From: Dissophora ornata
Taxonomy: Eukaryota; Mortierellomycota; Mortierellomycetes; Mortierellales; Mortierellaceae
Direction of reading: 5' to 3'
NCBI GenBank assembly: GCA_025201705.1
Contig: MU617571.1
Span: 1 to 10,697, forward strand
DNA length: 10,697 bases
Shown in pieces: positions 1-9,393 of the stretch; position 1 is the stretch's first letter, and the number at the start of each line of letters is the position of its first letter. The notes under the pieces were generated by a model, which made no database searches, was not told the DNA's origin, and worked only from the letters and a program-made list of their open reading frames with translations. Both the position numbers and the translations under genes were made by a program.

Positions 1-705
1 GGGGGGGAGCAAGTGAAGGAGTAACGCGAGTGACACAAGAAAACACAAACACAACACATATTCATCCACACATACATACACACATTCACACATACACAGG
101 CAATAAGTCAGAAGTCAGCACCAAAAAAAATGCTCCTCAGTGCAAGAATATCAAACTAGCTCGATAAAGATGTCATGGGCAAGTTGAACATGCTAGTGTT
201 TTACAAGACATGGCGAAAAAAAAAAAAACTCGCCGACCAGCCAACCAGACAAGGGCGATTCCCCACTCACTGCACTGCGGTTGTTCCTTTCTTTCTTGCT
301 CCTTTTCTTTTCTTCGTTCTGGCAAACCGGAACTTTTTTTTTGTTGTTGTTTTTGTTGTTGTTGTTTGCTGTTGTTGCTGTATTTTTTTCCATTGCTGTT
401 TGCCACCACTACCACTACCACTTCCACACCTTCTCCCTCTCCGCATCACTCATTGCATTCGACATTACCCTCCTCCAGTAACTCTTTTACCACACACCCT
501 GCAGGACCACATTATTAGCTTAGAAAAAGAAGCACCAAAAAAAACAGCTCATTCCTCCCATCGAGAGCTGACTTTGTAACGACCTTAAAAGACGACCAAC
601 AAGGGGCCACGAACTAGCTCTCGGCGACTTTTCCTTCTTGTCCGTCACCTCCCTTCTGTCCTTCAACGCCTGTCGTCCCTTGTTCTCCAAAGTCAGGATT
701 GCGCC

Positions 706-729
706 ATGAATGGACTGTCTCCCTCGTAG
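706..729 (+). other. possible short upstream ORF (7 codons)
   Basis: ATG at 706 opens a seven-codon frame (MNGLSPS) ending in TAG at 727-729. It matters only if the transcript of the VPS9 gene begins upstream of this point, which the sequence does not show. If so, it could lower translation of the main frame. Confidence 0.2.
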
Positions 730-916
730 CTGTGCCTCCCATTCCCCTGCCAACCTTTTTTTTTTTCCCTTCTTTTTTGTACCATATTGTAACAAAGACT
801 AAAAGTCGAACCCGCATACTCTTACCCCTGTTTGGCCCTTCTCCCGCACTAAGCACCTCCACAGCCCTCGCAACCTCATTTTGCCATCAGTTCTTGAACT
901 CATTGGTGTTCGTACC

Positions 917-931
917 ATGAAGTACCCATAA
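917..931 (+). other. possible minimal upstream ORF (4 codons)
   Basis: ATG at 917 is followed by three codons and TAA (MKYP, stop at 929-931). As with the frame at 706, this is a candidate regulatory uORF only if it lies within the mRNA leader. An ATG this close to the main start may also simply lie upstream of the transcript. Confidence 0.2.
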
Positions 932-1108
932 CCCTCTCATTCCGTCGCCCCGTACCTCTTTTTTCCCTATTCACACATATTATTATTATTTTTTTGCCGC
1001 CATTTTTTTATTCTACAAAAAAACGGTCGACTTGGCTTACATATCATCGCCCTTCACGTTATTCGCCGACGTATCTTACCCTCCCGACAACATCCCCGAT
1101 CAGATCTA

Positions 1109-2013
1109 ATGGCTCGCAACGAGACCCAGGAGCCTCGTAGTCGCTCCAACAGTATCTCTGCAGCATGGTCATACTTCTGGCGTAGCTCCAAACAGCAACA
1201 TCCCACTCAGCACAATCAGCAGGACACACAGGATAGTCCCTCCAAACCTCTCACGATCCAGGAAGAGGCGGATGAGGATGAGGATAGAGCCTTGGGTAAA
1301 GGGATCACCCGCAAAGTCCTGCCTCAGCAGCGCCGGCCTACATCTAGCACCCAGTCCAGTCCATTTAGCAGTTCGAGGACTTCACCAAAGACCGAACCCT
1401 CCAGGATCTCTCTCTCTCAGGAACAACAGCGACCTCAACAGCAGCTTCAACCTTCTGCGTTGGAAAGGATCGCAATCCACAATGGAAATATCAACAACGC
1501 GTTAGCTGCGACAATGCAACACTCCATGTCCCTGCCGCCAATGAATAGGATCGACGATATAAAGGATGCGATCCATGAAGGAACATTGGCGCCTGCGGTG
1601 GAAGATGGTCGATCCCAATATCACTCTCGATTGCGGCAGCAACAACAGCAACAACATCCACAGCAGCGCTCTGGGCATGGACGTAAATTGAGTGTCCCTG
1701 AGGGTATCTTTGCACCCGAGGAAAGAGCGACGTCTGCTGCAGCAGCATCGATGGCATCGACAGCGAGCACAATACGATCCGGGGGGCTACACAAGATGTT
1801 TCCTTCCAGGGACGGATGTGGAAGTGAATCTGCTGACTCTACGGCGCATTCGACTACAACAGGCGCGCACCGATCGTCTTCCCCTGCATCGTGTTGTTCT
1901 CTGTCGTCCTCACCGTGTCCCTCACCTCCTTCAGGTACGACAATGGCATTGGTTCATTTGTTTTATTATTTCTCGTGTCTTGTTTGTTATCATGCAAGCC
2001 TGCTCTCTCTCTC

Positions 2014-2064
<51 letters not shown>

Positions 2065-5000
2065 GCTCTCTCTGTCTGTTCTCTGGTCTGTTTGATGCAA
2101 GGCAGTCTTTGTCATACACGCATGCAGACCTTATCGCACATGCATGACACGCTCTCGTTATTTGTTCTCACCATGTCGTCCTTGCAGACGCGCATTGCCG
2201 TGTTTATGACCCTCGTATCCCGCCAACCACAGACACCACAAACATTATTCTGTGGTCTGAACACGAGCACCATCGTGGGCACTCTTTCCTGCACCCACCC
2301 TCGTTGTTATTTTCCTGTCCCTGCATGTCCCCCCTCCCCCAATCTGAAGGACGAAGTAGAAGATCCTAGCCTTTCCTGTTAGAGTGATGGGTGTATGGCA
2401 TGACAGACATTCACATTGCACATCATTCATCACACAACACAACGATGTGTACACTGACGCATTCACACACACACACAACAAATAAGCTGACGCACAAATA
2501 CACGCTAGTAACAAACAACAGAAACAGATGAAAGAAGGAGATTAGGCTCCTAACCTTGTTTTTCTCTCTCCCTCAATCATCTATCCTATGTTCCTGGGCT
2601 ATGCCCTCACGTTGTTCCGCTCGCCATGTGGCAGACAAGGACAATATACCCGGCACATCTACCAAGACAGTTGCCCCCCTCAAGTCGAATATAGCTCTCT
2701 CCTCCTCCTCCTCATTATCATCGTCGCCGCCTCAGGCTGTCGGACTAGGCCTCCTCGGCATCAATGGCCCAGAAACTCCTGACCTTCTCTCACAATTCGT
2801 CACACCAATATCTGGTCCATCCTACTTTGAAATCACACCGTCTTCAGCCCAGTCCAACGGAGTACCCTCCACCCCCAAAAAATCTTCCTTTGCCACCAAA
2901 ACACCAGGGCGTCGTTCAAAACGAACATCTGCTCACAGTATCTCTAGTACCATAACCAACAGTGGCATACCGAGCTCGCGCAGGGTCTCGTGTGCAGAAA
3001 CTGGTAGCCAAAACTCTTCCTCTTATATTGATGAGCAGGATGTGGAGGTGGACGAAAACTCGTTCTACATTCACCTGCAAAAGATGCAGGAGCGATACCA
3101 AGCTCAGCAAGAACCAGGGTGGCTCAGAACTCAACACGCACTCCTCCAAGCCAAGCACAGGATACCAGGGTCAGGATCTCCACAATCTGATCACAAGAAC
3201 TCATTTGGCGGCAGAAAGTCTGGGCTTATTCCTGGAGCACAGCCATTTTTATCCAGGATCCATTCCAGTAGTAGCAGCCCCAACAGCAGCGACTATAGCT
3301 CTTCTCCCTCGTTCTATCTGGGCCCTCAGCAAGCTCGCCAGGCACAGTCTGGAGGGGGCTCTTCGCAGCGTCACCAAACTATCCAACCTTTCAATTGCTT
3401 CCAGCCGGGAAATGTCATTTGTGTGCCGAGAGAACGCAGTCTGGGCGGATTGATCTTCCACAAGACCTTTGTGTGTATGAAATCAATCAGCAAGTTTAAC
3501 AGGTCGTGTTTCAATTTCTTCCGCACTGTCGTATGAAACTTACTTACTCCTTTTGTTCGTCATATTATTAGACACCCATATCTTGACCCCTTCGCCGTAC
3601 TACCGAGGGCAGTATCTCACATTGGACAATAAGGTCGTTGAGATCGACAAGGACTATGTCCGCGAGATATCAGGTAAATGTCGCATGGACACCTATTCCG
3701 AAGGACAGTGGTGATGCAAACCTGTCCCGCGGATAGCTAAATCTGCCATACTCTCTTTCTATCTCACAAATCTAGGATTCGTTCATCCTCGATCTGTCAA
3801 GATCTTGTCCGAAGAAACGGTATATAACGGGTCATCCAAGAAAGCCACAAGAGTTCTGGTTCTTGAACGACCTCTTGAGGGGGATGGCGTGGTTTTGTCA
3901 AGGCTCTTTGACGGCCCGGTGCTTCCGAGCTTGCGCCAGTACTCGAAGTAAATAAGCGTTGATCTGGAGCTTGCCTTTTTTGGTCGAAGCAATACCCTTT
4001 CTAATTAATGATCTAATCACATATGAATTGCAATTTAGTGACATGACGTTCCTGGAATCGCTGCCAGAGCTGAGTCGGGCGTTGCGCGACTTTAACAACC
4101 TCTGCTTGGAATTCGAGAATACGTATATCTACATTCGTGGATTTGCGGCACATACGCTGGAAAAGCTACGTCTAATCTACGAGAAAACTCATCGTGATTG
4201 TATCGGGGACTCGGTCAAGCTTCAAAAGATGCTAAGTCGAGGCATTCAGTTTGAGCAAGATACATTTGCAGAGCTGATGGAGAAGTACGCCTGAGCCTCC
4301 CATGTCATCTTGAAGAGTTCATCATATCTACAAGAAAATGTTACTCACGAGATTTATTAAACTCTCTCCATTGTAGCGTTGTTCTAGGAAAATTGTACCA
4401 GAAACTATTTATCCATTCGCTGGTACCATGCTATGCTCAGCGTGATGTCGAGATTGATGCGGTCATTGAAAAGTATCATCGATATCTGTTCGGTCCCGGA
4501 GCCCATCGAGGCATCGATGGTGGCGAATGCCTGGCTGCAACGGATGGTCCGGTACTGCGAGATACTTTGAAGAAGCTCGGACTATCTGAGAAGTGGCGAA
4601 CTATGCGCTTTGATCATGTATTAGAAGGAGCAGCTGGTCTGTTCCGAGCCTGGGATCAAGAAAGCCACAATGGTCCCTCGGGACCGTTTTCGTCATCATC
4701 CGGTCAGACGAGAGAGGCAATGAGTCATTTCGAGGAGACTGAACAGGAGAGAAAGAGGCGGCAGCTGAGGGAGTCGCTGCGTATCTTCGTCCAGGATGAC
4801 AAGTACAAGTCCGGAATGCAGGCCGCGACCAACGGAGCCGACTCTTGCGGGGAGGAGGCGGAGAGGCAGGCCGAGGACGAGGATGAGGAGGATCCAACTG
4901 CGAACGCTGTCTGGAATACGCCGTTGGAGAAGACCAGTTGCATCAAGCTGGTGATGGATACGATCGCCACGGTGGCGGAAGATCATCTTATGAATGGGCA

Positions 5001-7901
5001 GGGCTTTGGCTATGTGCAGAAGAAGCGCTCAGGTTGGTGGCAACATCTGCTGCACTGTCTTATGATCGAACATTCACACCCAAGGAGTACTGACATTTAC
5101 GAATACTTCTTTTTGATGGTGTTGCAGAGGTGGCGGTGACTACAGATGATTTTATTCCACTGCTTGCGATTGTCATCATCCAGGCCAGGATGATGAGTCT
5201 TGGGAGCAACTTGTTCTACATGCAACGCTTCCGTATCAACGCACCCAAGTCGGACCTCAGGTAATATATTCTTCACATATGATTGTATTATTTAAACTCT
5301 ATCATGCATGCATCTTCTGACAATCGTCGCTCTTTTTTCCACTCCAGTTTCGCTTTGGTGACTTTTGAGGCATCAGTCGAGTTCCTTAAGACTGACCCTC
5401 TGGGACTCCTGGATACTGAACAAACCCCTCCGCTACGACCGTCGTCAACAAGCATTAGCCCAGTATCGAGAAACTCGATGCAAGGATCACTGCTTCGCAT
5501 GGAGGTTGATCAGAGGAACTCCACTGAAGAGATTCGAGGCCTGCCGTGGGGAACCCCATCGCATACCGGATGGGGATTCTCTCCTCCAAAAATCTCTGCA
5601 GATACCGCAACGTTTGCCCAGTCAACATCAAGCTCCGAGAAGAACATCTTTGTGACGCCTGTGGAGTACTCACCATCTCGTCCTCCGCTCTCCAGTCGCA
5701 TGAGCAATGATTATTCACAACAGCAATACCAACAGCGTCATGCGAGATCCGCGTCGATGAATTTTGATGACCGCTTCCGTCGAGTTGCACAAGGAGAGGA
5801 TTGTATTGGCGGATCTAGCAATAACAGCAGTTGGTCGAGAAGCCCGATGCTGGGGCCTCGATTCACTTCTGGAACAAGCTCGCCACTAGGAGTGACCCCT
5901 TCGAGCTATGGGGTCTTGCCAAGTTCCTCAGAAACAAGCTCTGGCTCTTTGCCGCGTCGACCCTCGTACCAGCTGCAGCAGATGCCACAGCGACACTCGA
6001 TCTCAAGTGGACAGGGTCTCTTGTTCACGCATGCGCAGCAAAACCATCACAAGCACCGTATATCTGTCGATCAAGGCCGCGAGACGATGAGTCGATCCAC
6101 TATCTTACCTCTCCAGTCTCCGAATATGACGCCTCAGCTTGTGGTAAAGCCTCAGATTATGCTGCCACCACCAAAGACGCCACCAATGAGCGGACAAAAT
6201 ACATCGGGTCGGGCTAGACCGATGTCTATGGTTATGGCCGGGGCACTCTCCTCATCTGGTTACTCTAGTTCGTATGGTGGATCTGGATCTGGTATTAGTA
6301 ATGTGCGCAGGTCCTTTTCTTCGAACCATTCTAGTCCAGCGACGAGTCCTCGGCTAGGACCGGGCATGGGAATGAGACCATCGAGTTCACGGTCCAATAG
6401 TCTGATGGCTGGACCCTTTCCGATGATGCGAGCCAACTCCGCGAACACGGTTATTACAGCCAATGAGCTGTCGCATGCTAACGGCACGAGTGCGAGTGCA
6501 GCCGAGAGGACGGAGCAAGGAGAGCCACTGTCCCCGCTATCTCCAATGTCGCCGTGGGTTTCCAAGTTGACACTGCAGCCGCCTTCTCCTTCTTTGTTGA
6601 ATGAACTACCAGTGACGACGGAGGATCCGACATCTTTTGCGGCGGGTGTCTCGATTCCTCAGACACCAGAGACTCCGAGGCGGCAGCAGAATAATCGGAT
6701 ACCAGGTCGTATTCGAACGTCGCCTTCGTCAACTGTTTCGTCGATTTCGACGCCAACAACTCCCTCAACTTTCTCGTCTGCGAGTGCAAGCGCGCTCTTG
6801 GATTCGTTGAACGCGAATTCTCAGCTATCTAGTCCTCTCCCTGGACCTCCACCTTTTTTGAAGTCGACACATCCATTGGATTTGGCTACTCCGAATTCCT
6901 CTTCGGCACCGTCGAGTGCTGCAGGAAGCATGCGGTCTCAGTCGAGTGGAAGCAGACAGAACTCAATCCGATCGTCGTTGCCGAGGTTGTCACTCTCACC
7001 GTCCGCGCCATCGACTGCGTTCTGTAAAACGACCGTTACAGCAGCAGTGACGCATGCGACTACGAGCGTGGACAATTTGGAGCCGACGTCGACTGTGTTG
7101 GCTATGGATCTGTATGGACCAGGCACGAACGCGACTATGACCGTGACACCTGCTACACCTATACTGACGACTGTGCAGGGTGGAAGAAACAGCATTGGTA
7201 GCAGAGAAACTGTTGGCAGCGGAGCGGGTACGCACCAAAAGGTGGACAGCGGCAAGTACGTTGGTCACCACCTTGGTGGGCACAGCCACAAGAACACCAG
7301 CACTAGCAGCAACAGCAGCACGATCAGCAACACCAGTAGCTCTGGCAATGGTAATATTGGTAGTGTCAGGCCCAATGGCACCAAGAGGTATAGCTACAGT
7401 ACCACCGTGGATCACTTTAGCCAAGGAACACCGCTAGATCTTGGACGCAGTTTTCACGAGGAGCTGTTTTTCGATGCACAGCAACAGATCCCAGATCGTC
7501 GACGTGGGAGTACAATTAGTTTGAAAGGTGCAAAATCTATAAGTAACTTCCAGCCCGAGAAGACGATCCTGGTTTGGAACCAGCACCACATTGGAAGCAT
7601 TGTCGATAGCCCCGGTAGTCACGGCAATCATGGAAGCCATGGAGCTGGGCCCGTAGGGTCACGTATTAACCGGTTATCGATGTCGAATGGCGATTTACCA
7701 TCTGCGTCGTCGCCGGCAGCATCGATGAAGTCGTATTCTCGCCCCCATACGCCGATGGCCTCGTCATTTGTGATAGATGACATGCAACAGCAGCAGCGGA
7801 CGAGGGAGATGATGGGCGATTTTTTGAGTGAGTTGGCTAAAGTTGAAGACGGCGATGTGCTAGTTGGCAACGGAAGGGATGGAGTAATGAGCCGACAGTA
7901 G
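1109..7901 (+). CDS. VPS9-domain protein, probable guanine-nucleotide exchange factor for Rab5-type GTPases (8 exons, 1842 aa)
   Basis: Exons inferred by me: 1109-1934, 2635-3474, 3572-3673, 3776-3947, 4039-4284, 4377-5032, 5128-5260 and 5348-7901. All introns are GT-AG, every junction keeps phase, and the total of 5529 nt gives 1842 codons plus stop. The start is the first ATG in the frame; its -3 base is C, so initiation is not certain. Layout: residues 1-528 are disordered and rich in Ser, Pro and Gln, with an aromatic patch (AAWSYFWR, 18-25). Residues 529-646 are probably beta-rich. Residues 647-800 are helical (DFNNLCLEFENTYIYIRGF; DAVIEKYHRYLFGP). Residues about 815-905 are a charged, acidic insert. 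The VPS9 core runs about 905-1010: TPLEKTSCI at 910-918, TDDFIPLL at 953-960, SNLFYMQRF at 974-982, FEASVEFL at 998-1005. Residues 1015-1842 are a Ser/Pro-rich tail with a short helix near 1811-1824. VPS9 domains catalyse GDP release from Rab5/Vps21 at endosomes. The Asp pair (954-955) is kept; the usual Tyr near the domain end appears to be Phe993. The arms do not match a paralogue I can name, so no symbol is given. Confidence 0.87.
1935..2634 (+). other. intron 1 of the VPS9 gene, unusually long (700 nt)
   Basis: The donor is CAG|GTACGA at 1935 and the acceptor is GTGGCAG at 2634, after a pyrimidine-rich tract (about 2556-2625). The phase-1 split codon joins Ser275 to Asp276 and then Lys-Asp-Asn-Ile-Pro. 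The intron includes a CT/TCTG microsatellite and a CA repeat near 2464-2477. An additional acceptor-like site (CTTGCAG at 2181-2187) could define an internal exon. If exon 1 were not spliced at 1935, its frame would read into the CT repeat and stop at 2095, which argues that 1935 is a genuine donor. Confidence 0.7.
2003..2085 (+). repeat. (CT)n/(TCTG)n microsatellite in intron 1
   Basis: About 80 bp of nearly pure CT dinucleotides, interrupted by two TCTG blocks (about 2015-2031 and 2071-2079). The run lies wholly inside intron 1, so length change would not alter the protein. A long homopyrimidine stretch could affect splicing or, with mirror symmetry, adopt an unusual DNA form; that is inference. 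Confidence 0.95.
3475..5347 (+). other. introns 2-7 of the VPS9 gene
   Basis: Six short introns interrupt the conserved middle of the protein: 3475-3571 (97 nt, GTATGA...TTAG), 3674-3775 (102 nt, GTAAAT...CTAG), 3948-4038 (91 nt, GTAAAT...TTAG), 4285-4376 (92 nt, GTACGC...GTAG), 5033-5127 (95 nt, GTTGGT...GCAG) and 5261-5347 (87 nt, GTAATA...CCAG). The phases are 1, 1, 2, 2, 1, 2, and each join restores the conserved VPS9 or flanking reading frame. Intron 6 (donor GTTGGT) is the weakest donor by sequence but is required to reach the TDDF motif. The entry spans the intervening exons as well. Confidence 0.8.
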
Positions 7902-8126
7902 TAGTAGTAGCAGCAATACATAGGTTGAAAACAGCACAAATGAATGAAAGAGAAAAAAATGTTAGAGAAGCGTTCATTGGCGTGAAAATAGAGGGGATGC
8001 CGTTTTATTTGAGAAAAGCAAAGACGAATATAAGGGAACTGAACTTGTGATGGAGCGGAGAGCTAGGCTCATTGCCCCCTATCTCGGTCTGCGGCGTTTC
8101 AAACAAGCAAATAGATGATCGGCGCT
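7902..8126 (+). other. 3' flank of the VPS9 gene, no gene seen
   Basis: Three more in-frame TAG triplets follow the stop directly (7902-7910). The rest is AT-rich and has no recognisable gene; the only plus-strand frame worth noting is 22 codons (ATG at 8050). A-rich stretches near 7950-7958 and AATATAAG near 8027 could serve in 3'-end formation, but no clear AATAAA is present here. The VPS9 transcript and the decayed minus-strand gene that ends at 8127 converge on this region. Confidence 0.4.
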
Positions 8127-8231
8127 TTAGCGCTCCGCGTCCAGGAAGAGAGATGTCCAGCTGGCCAGTTTTACCAAGTACAGTAGCTACAAAAAGTTTA
8201 TGTGTTAAAAAGAGGTACATATCTTAAAAAG

Positions 8232-8250
8232 AAAAAAAAAAAAAAAAAAA
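8232..8250 (+). repeat. poly(A) tract, 19 bases
   Basis: An uninterrupted run of 19 A on the plus strand. On the minus strand it forms poly(T) inside the last inferred intron of the decayed gene. It could be part of a polypyrimidine tract or the tail of an old retroposed copy; no flanking target-site duplication was identified. Confidence 0.95.
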
Positions 8251-8601
8251 GACTTGATGAATTAACTTTTTCTCTTAGATCTGCTATAATCATTACCTGA
8301 TCATCTAACTCGGAAAATTCATAAAGACCGTCAGCTTCCTGGTTCGCCACAGCGTTTGGGGATGCTGCTGAAGTGATGCCCTTGCTTACTTTGACCGTCC
8401 AGAACCTCGTCGACACATCCTCGGGTAGTAACCTCTCCTAAACCCAATCAATGTGCAAAGCTTATTAACGAAAATAAAAAAGCATAATGCGTTACAGATT
8501 AGTGTGATGTAAACATGGGATGCAGTACCTTGGACTGAAGACCCGACCTCCCCCATCCGTCTCACACTCATCATCTGGATCGTCAATCACCTCAAGAGAG
8601 A

Positions 8602-8613
8602 CCCCCCCCCCCC
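8602..8613. repeat. 12-bp C/G homopolymer
   Basis: Twelve consecutive C on the plus strand (G on the minus strand), within the minus-strand decayed gene. The minus frame is open through exactly 12 G. Homopolymers of this length are prone to both biological slippage and sequencing error, so the surrounding frame should be treated with care. Confidence 0.9.
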
Positions 8614-9150
8614 ATGTCCAACAATTCAGATGGGTATCGTCTGAATCCAGAGCCTGCTTCTTGAAAAGCCTGTTTCCTGGATGATAATTTCCAGTCTTCT
8701 TCTTGGCAATAGTTGAACTGCTAACCAGTAAGCGATAATAGTCAGCAGTTTTTCAAATTTCGATTTTCCCCAGAACTTGGTCTCCATGGCGTTCTTTAAA
8801 CACGTCGAACGCGTCTTGAAGCCTTTTTCCCGTCGACTTTTCACGAAATGCGCGGAAGAGTTGATGAGCAACAAGGTATGGCCTCATTCGTGCTCTTTCG
8901 GTCCGTAAAATCCGGAATATTATGACAAAGTTCCCGAAGCGAGACGTGCTCCTTCTTTGGTCTGCTTGTTGAAGACGCCAATTGTAATGCTCGTCAGTCA
9001 TGAAGTGAACAAACCTGTATCCAGAGAAAAAAAAAAGGAGCGCTGACATTTAACCATTGTTATTGTAGAGTGATACACTGATGGAGTATTTGCTTAGACA
9101 CAAAATGTCGATTACTAAATTACTATAAATGTCTATTAGACTATCCATGG

Positions 9151-9393
9151 TCAGTGTCCGTCCACTCGACAGGTGCCTTTCGTTTGACTCCACCGCGACT
9201 TGCATTTTGCATCCAGGGGTATGTCCCGTTTATGTCTTTTGGCTGGAGATAGAGTGACCGCTGTTGGTTGAGCAGATGTCCTCGATATGGCATTGCACAT
9301 GTTGTGGCCGGCTATGATGTCGCGGTGCATGTATGTATTGCAGTTTGAACAATAAAGTCCTCGGATGTCAACTTGACCAAACTCCGTCTCCAA
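9151..9393 (-). pseudogene. C-terminal fragment of a Fanzor/TnpB-like RNA-guided nuclease (relic)
   Basis: The minus-strand frame of 80 codons ends with TGA at 9153-9151. Residues 6-34 read GQVDIRGLYC, SNC, then NTYMHRDIIAGHNMCN. A CxxC pair followed by RD..A..N is the arrangement at the C-terminus of TnpB and its eukaryotic relatives: the second half of a zinc ribbon and the RuvC-III aspartate (Asp25 here) with the following Asn (Asn31). Fanzors are widespread in fungal genomes and often occur as transposon-carried copies. The first CxxC pair and the RuvC-I and RuvC-II motifs should lie upstream, at higher coordinates; I did not find them. A good splice acceptor (pyrimidine-rich stretch, then CTATAG) ends at 9394, so the fragment may be the last exon of a gene whose other exons are lost, diverged or not visible to me. 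A basic tail of about 45 residues follows. Most likely this is a dead remnant. Confidence 0.55.

Larger units (their letters stand above)
1..1108 (+). promoter_or_regulatory. CT-rich, low-complexity upstream region and probable leader of the VPS9 gene
   Basis: No convincing gene is seen on either strand; the open frames here are short and made of low-complexity residues. Bases 1-170 are CA-rich. From about 270 onward the plus strand is strongly pyrimidine-rich, with poly(T) or poly(A) runs near 216-227, 333-341, 536-544, 757-767 and 990-997. A TATTATTATTATTT stretch lies near 978-991. CT-rich DNA with poly(dA:dT) tracts is common in fungal promoters and excludes nucleosomes, so this is read as promoter plus 5' leader of the gene that starts at 1109. 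The transcription start cannot be placed, and a leader intron cannot be excluded. Confidence 0.5.
8127..9014 (-). pseudogene. decayed multi-exon gene of unknown function
   Basis: Reading down the minus strand, a splice-acceptor-like site (TGGATACAG) precedes 9014. An open frame with an internal ATG at 9001 (MTDEHYNWRLQQADQRR) follows and stops at TGA (8755-8753). The same frame then stays open for 74 codons through a 12-G run (8602-8613) to a donor AAG|GTACTG at 8528. A 91-nt intron ends in TTTAG (8438). Next comes a 47-codon exon, 8437-8297 (ERLLPEDVSTRFWTVKVSKG...), a 110-nt intron containing 19 T, and a last exon of 19 codons plus TAA at 8127. The 8528/8438 junction is out of frame by one base; one extra G in the run near 8549-8553 would join the two halves. 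Two independent breaks suggest a pseudogene, although assembly errors could mimic this. I do not recognise the product; it is charged and has no obvious catalytic motif. Confidence 0.4.

Noticed and set aside
173..795. Several overlapping frames of 60-134 codons on both strands
   Set aside because: They translate poly(T), GTT and CCA repeats into runs of Phe, Val, Lys, Gln or Ser; no conserved pattern, and they overlap each other in opposing frames.
1935..2095. Direct continuation of exon 1 to a stop at 2095
   Set aside because: The frame runs into the CT/TCTG microsatellite and gives only Ser-Leu repeats; a good donor (CAGGTACGA) sits just before, in the phase needed by exon 2.
6996..7437. 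Frames of 85-142 codons on both strands within exon 8
   Set aside because: Shadows of the long Ser/Thr-rich exon 8, whose own frame is open for 2554 nt and ends in the multiple TAG stop.
8753..9049. Middle part of a Fanzor protein
   Set aside because: The spacing of RMRPYLVAHQLFRAF and the following helix looked vaguely Fanzor-like, but it lies downstream of the Fanzor-like C-terminus on the same strand, and no RuvC-I or RuvC-II motif is present.
9351..9356. AATAAA polyadenylation signal on the plus strand
   Set aside because: It lies inside the minus-strand Fanzor-like frame and far from the end of any plus-strand gene.
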